From Bacillota bacterium (GTDB taxonomy: Bacteria; Bacillota; Clostridia; Oscillospirales; Oscillospiraceae): 15,157 nucleotides of DNA. The stretch is taken from NCBI GenBank assembly GCA_023395775.1, contig JAEWYA010000006.1:1-15157 (forward strand). Reading direction: 5' to 3'. The notes below the pieces were generated by a model. The model was not told the origin of the DNA and searched no databases. It was given only the letters and a program-made list of their open reading frames with translations. Of this stretch, positions 14,224 through 15,157 are shown one piece after another. Positions within the stretch are counted from its first letter, which is position 1. Every line of letters starts with the position of its first letter. The position numbers and the translations under genes were made by a program.

Positions 14224-14535
14224 ATGGCACAAAAGCAAATGATCCGCATTCGTCTGAAGGCCTATGACCATCAGGTCATCGACCAGAGCGCAGAGAAGAT
14301 CGTCGAGACCGCCAAGCGCACCGGCGCCGAGGTTTCCGGCCCCATTCCTCTGCCCACTCGGAAAGAGATCGTCACCATTCTGCGCGCCGTCCATAAGTAC
14401 AAGGACAGCCGCGAGCAGTTTGAGCGCCGCACCCACAAGCGCCTCATCGACATCACCCACTCCACTCCCAAGACGGTGGAAGCGCTGATGGCCCTGGAGC
14501 TGCCCGCGGGCGTTGAGATTGAGATCAAGCTGTAA
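14224..14535 (+). CDS. rpsJ: 30S ribosomal protein S10
   Basis: Small-subunit ribosomal protein S10; the family also acts in transcription antitermination as NusE. It has 103 residues, the usual length. The family pattern is complete: RIRLKAYDHQVIDQSAEKIV, GPIPLPTRKEI, then EQFERRTHKRLIDI and a C-terminal LPAGVEIEIKL. Start ATG 14224 is set by AGGAGG at 14210-14215, 8 nt upstream; the frame extends back to 14125, but those residues are not S10-like. First gene of the canonical S10 cluster, followed by rplC after 132 nt. Confidence 0.98.
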   Translation: MAQKQMIRIRLKAYDHQVIDQSAEKIVETAKRTGAEVSGPIPLPTRKEIVTILRAVHKYKDSREQFERRTHKRLIDITHSTPKTVEALMALELPAGVEIEIKL

Positions 14536-14559
14536 GGCGTCTCTTCCAATTTAATTTCG

Positions 14560-14615
14560 TTGCTCACCCAATGTCCGCCAACTTGCGGGGCGGACGGGTC
14601 ACGTCGGCAGAGCAA
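14560..14615 (+). promoter_or_regulatory. Long interrupted hairpin between rpsJ and rplC
   Basis: Three successive complementary blocks nest in order: TTGCTC (14560-14565) with GAGCAA (14610-14615), ACCC (14566-14569) with GGGT (14596-14599), and GTCCGCC (14573-14579) with GGCGGAC (14589-14595). They are separated by a 3-nt bulge on the left and a 10-nt bulge on the right. There is no T run, so it is not a terminator. It lies 39 nt before the rplC ribosome binding site (AAGGAGG, 14654-14660), where a ribosomal-protein binding or RNase III processing site is plausible. Confidence 0.55.
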
Positions 14616-14667
14616 TGCGGCATGAGCCGTATCTAAGTCGACCAATAACCTTTAAGGAGGAACATAT

Positions 14668-15157
14668 ATGAAAGCAATCATCGGCAAAAAGGTCGGCATG
14701 AGCCAGATCTTTGATGAGAACGGTCACGTAATTCCCGTCACCGTGATCGAGGCCGGTCCCTGCGTGGTCACCATGAAAAAGACCACGGAGAGAGATGGCT
14801 ATGAGACTGTCCAGTTGGGCTATGAGGACGTGGCCGAGCGCAAGCTCACCAAGCCTGAGATGGGCCATCTGACCAAGGCGGGCGTGAGCCCCAAGAAGCA
14901 CCTGCGGGAGTTCAACCTGGAAAACGGCGCCGAGCTGAACGTGGGTGACCTTGTAAAGGCCGACGTGTTTCAGACAGGCGACTTCGTGGATGTGACCGGC
15001 ACCAGCAAGGGCCACGGCTTTGCGGGCGTCATCAAGCGCTGGGGCGCCCAGCGTACCCCCACCACCCACGGCGGCGGCCCTGTTCACCGCCATGCAGGTT
15101 CCATGGGCTCATCTTCCGATCCCTCCAGAATCTTCAAGGGTAAGATCGGCGCGGGCC
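14668..15157 (+). CDS. rplC: 50S ribosomal protein L3 (3' end cut off)
   Basis: Large-subunit ribosomal protein L3, an early assembly protein. Starts at ATG 14668 with a perfect AAGGAGG at 14654-14660, 7 nt upstream. The first residues, MKAIIGKKVGMSQIFDENG, and the later VTGTSKGHGFAGVIKRWGAQ with THG...HRHAGSMGSSSDPSRIFKG, are diagnostic. The visible 163 codons run off the right edge; the family is about 210 residues, so roughly 45-50 are missing. Its position after rpsJ is canonical. Confidence 0.97.
   Translation, partial: MKAIIGKKVGMSQIFDENGHVIPVTVIEAGPCVVTMKKTTERDGYETVQLGYEDVAERKLTKPEMGHLTKAGVSPKKHLREFNLENGAELNVGDLVKADVFQTGDFVDVTGTSKGHGFAGVIKRWGAQRTPTTHGGGPVHRHAGSMGSSSDPSRIFKGKIGAG

Overview
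The window reads as chromosomal DNA of an anaerobic, amino-acid-fermenting Firmicute (Clostridia). The clues are a sodium-pumping glutaconyl-CoA decarboxylase operon linked to a 2-hydroxyglutaryl-CoA dehydratase gene, a DUF4317 gene, a CBS/DRTGG-type manganese pyrophosphatase, AGGAGG-like ribosome binding sites, and the start of a classical rpsJ-rplC ribosomal operon. The GC-rich coding style fits the Oscillospiraceae/Ruminococcaceae (Flavonifractor/Oscillibacter-like), but the genus is an inference.

Layout. (1) 1-4892, plus strand: hgdB (5' end cut by the window), gcdA, gcdD, gcdC, gcdB. Together these cover the dehydration of 2-hydroxyglutaryl-CoA to glutaconyl-CoA and its biotin-dependent decarboxylation to crotonyl-CoA, coupled to Na+ export (hydroxyglutarate pathway of glutamate fermentation). 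(2) 4893-5107: a non-coding, strongly structured stretch ending in an intrinsic terminator. (3) 5142-7152, plus strand: a tightly coupled MoxR-like AAA+ ATPase and a CoxE-like VWA protein. (4) 7161-13616, minus strand: oligoendopeptidase F, an ArsB/NhaD/SLC13-type permease, a DUF4317 protein and a 538-residue family II pyrophosphatase with regulatory CBS and DRTGG domains. The permease and its flanks are clearly more AT-rich than the gcd operon. (5) 13617-14223: a 607-bp divergent intergenic region with a promoter for the pyrophosphatase on one side. On the other side is a strong UP-element/TTGACA promoter followed by a roughly 180-nt structured leader that ends in an intrinsic terminator before rpsJ. 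(6) 14224-15157: rpsJ (S10) and the start of rplC (L3), separated by an unusually long 132-nt gap that holds a long interrupted hairpin.

How it fits together. The gcd block is an energy-conserving catabolic module. The AAA+/VWA pair is of a type that remodels or matures protein complexes; its client here is unknown, and a terminator separates it from the gcd genes. The pyrophosphatase and ribosomal genes are housekeeping functions. No CRISPR array, tRNA, rRNA, transposase or phage gene was seen. The best candidates for something undescribed are non-coding: the rpsJ leader/attenuator, the rpsJ-rplC hairpin, and the structured element between gcdB and the AAA+ gene.
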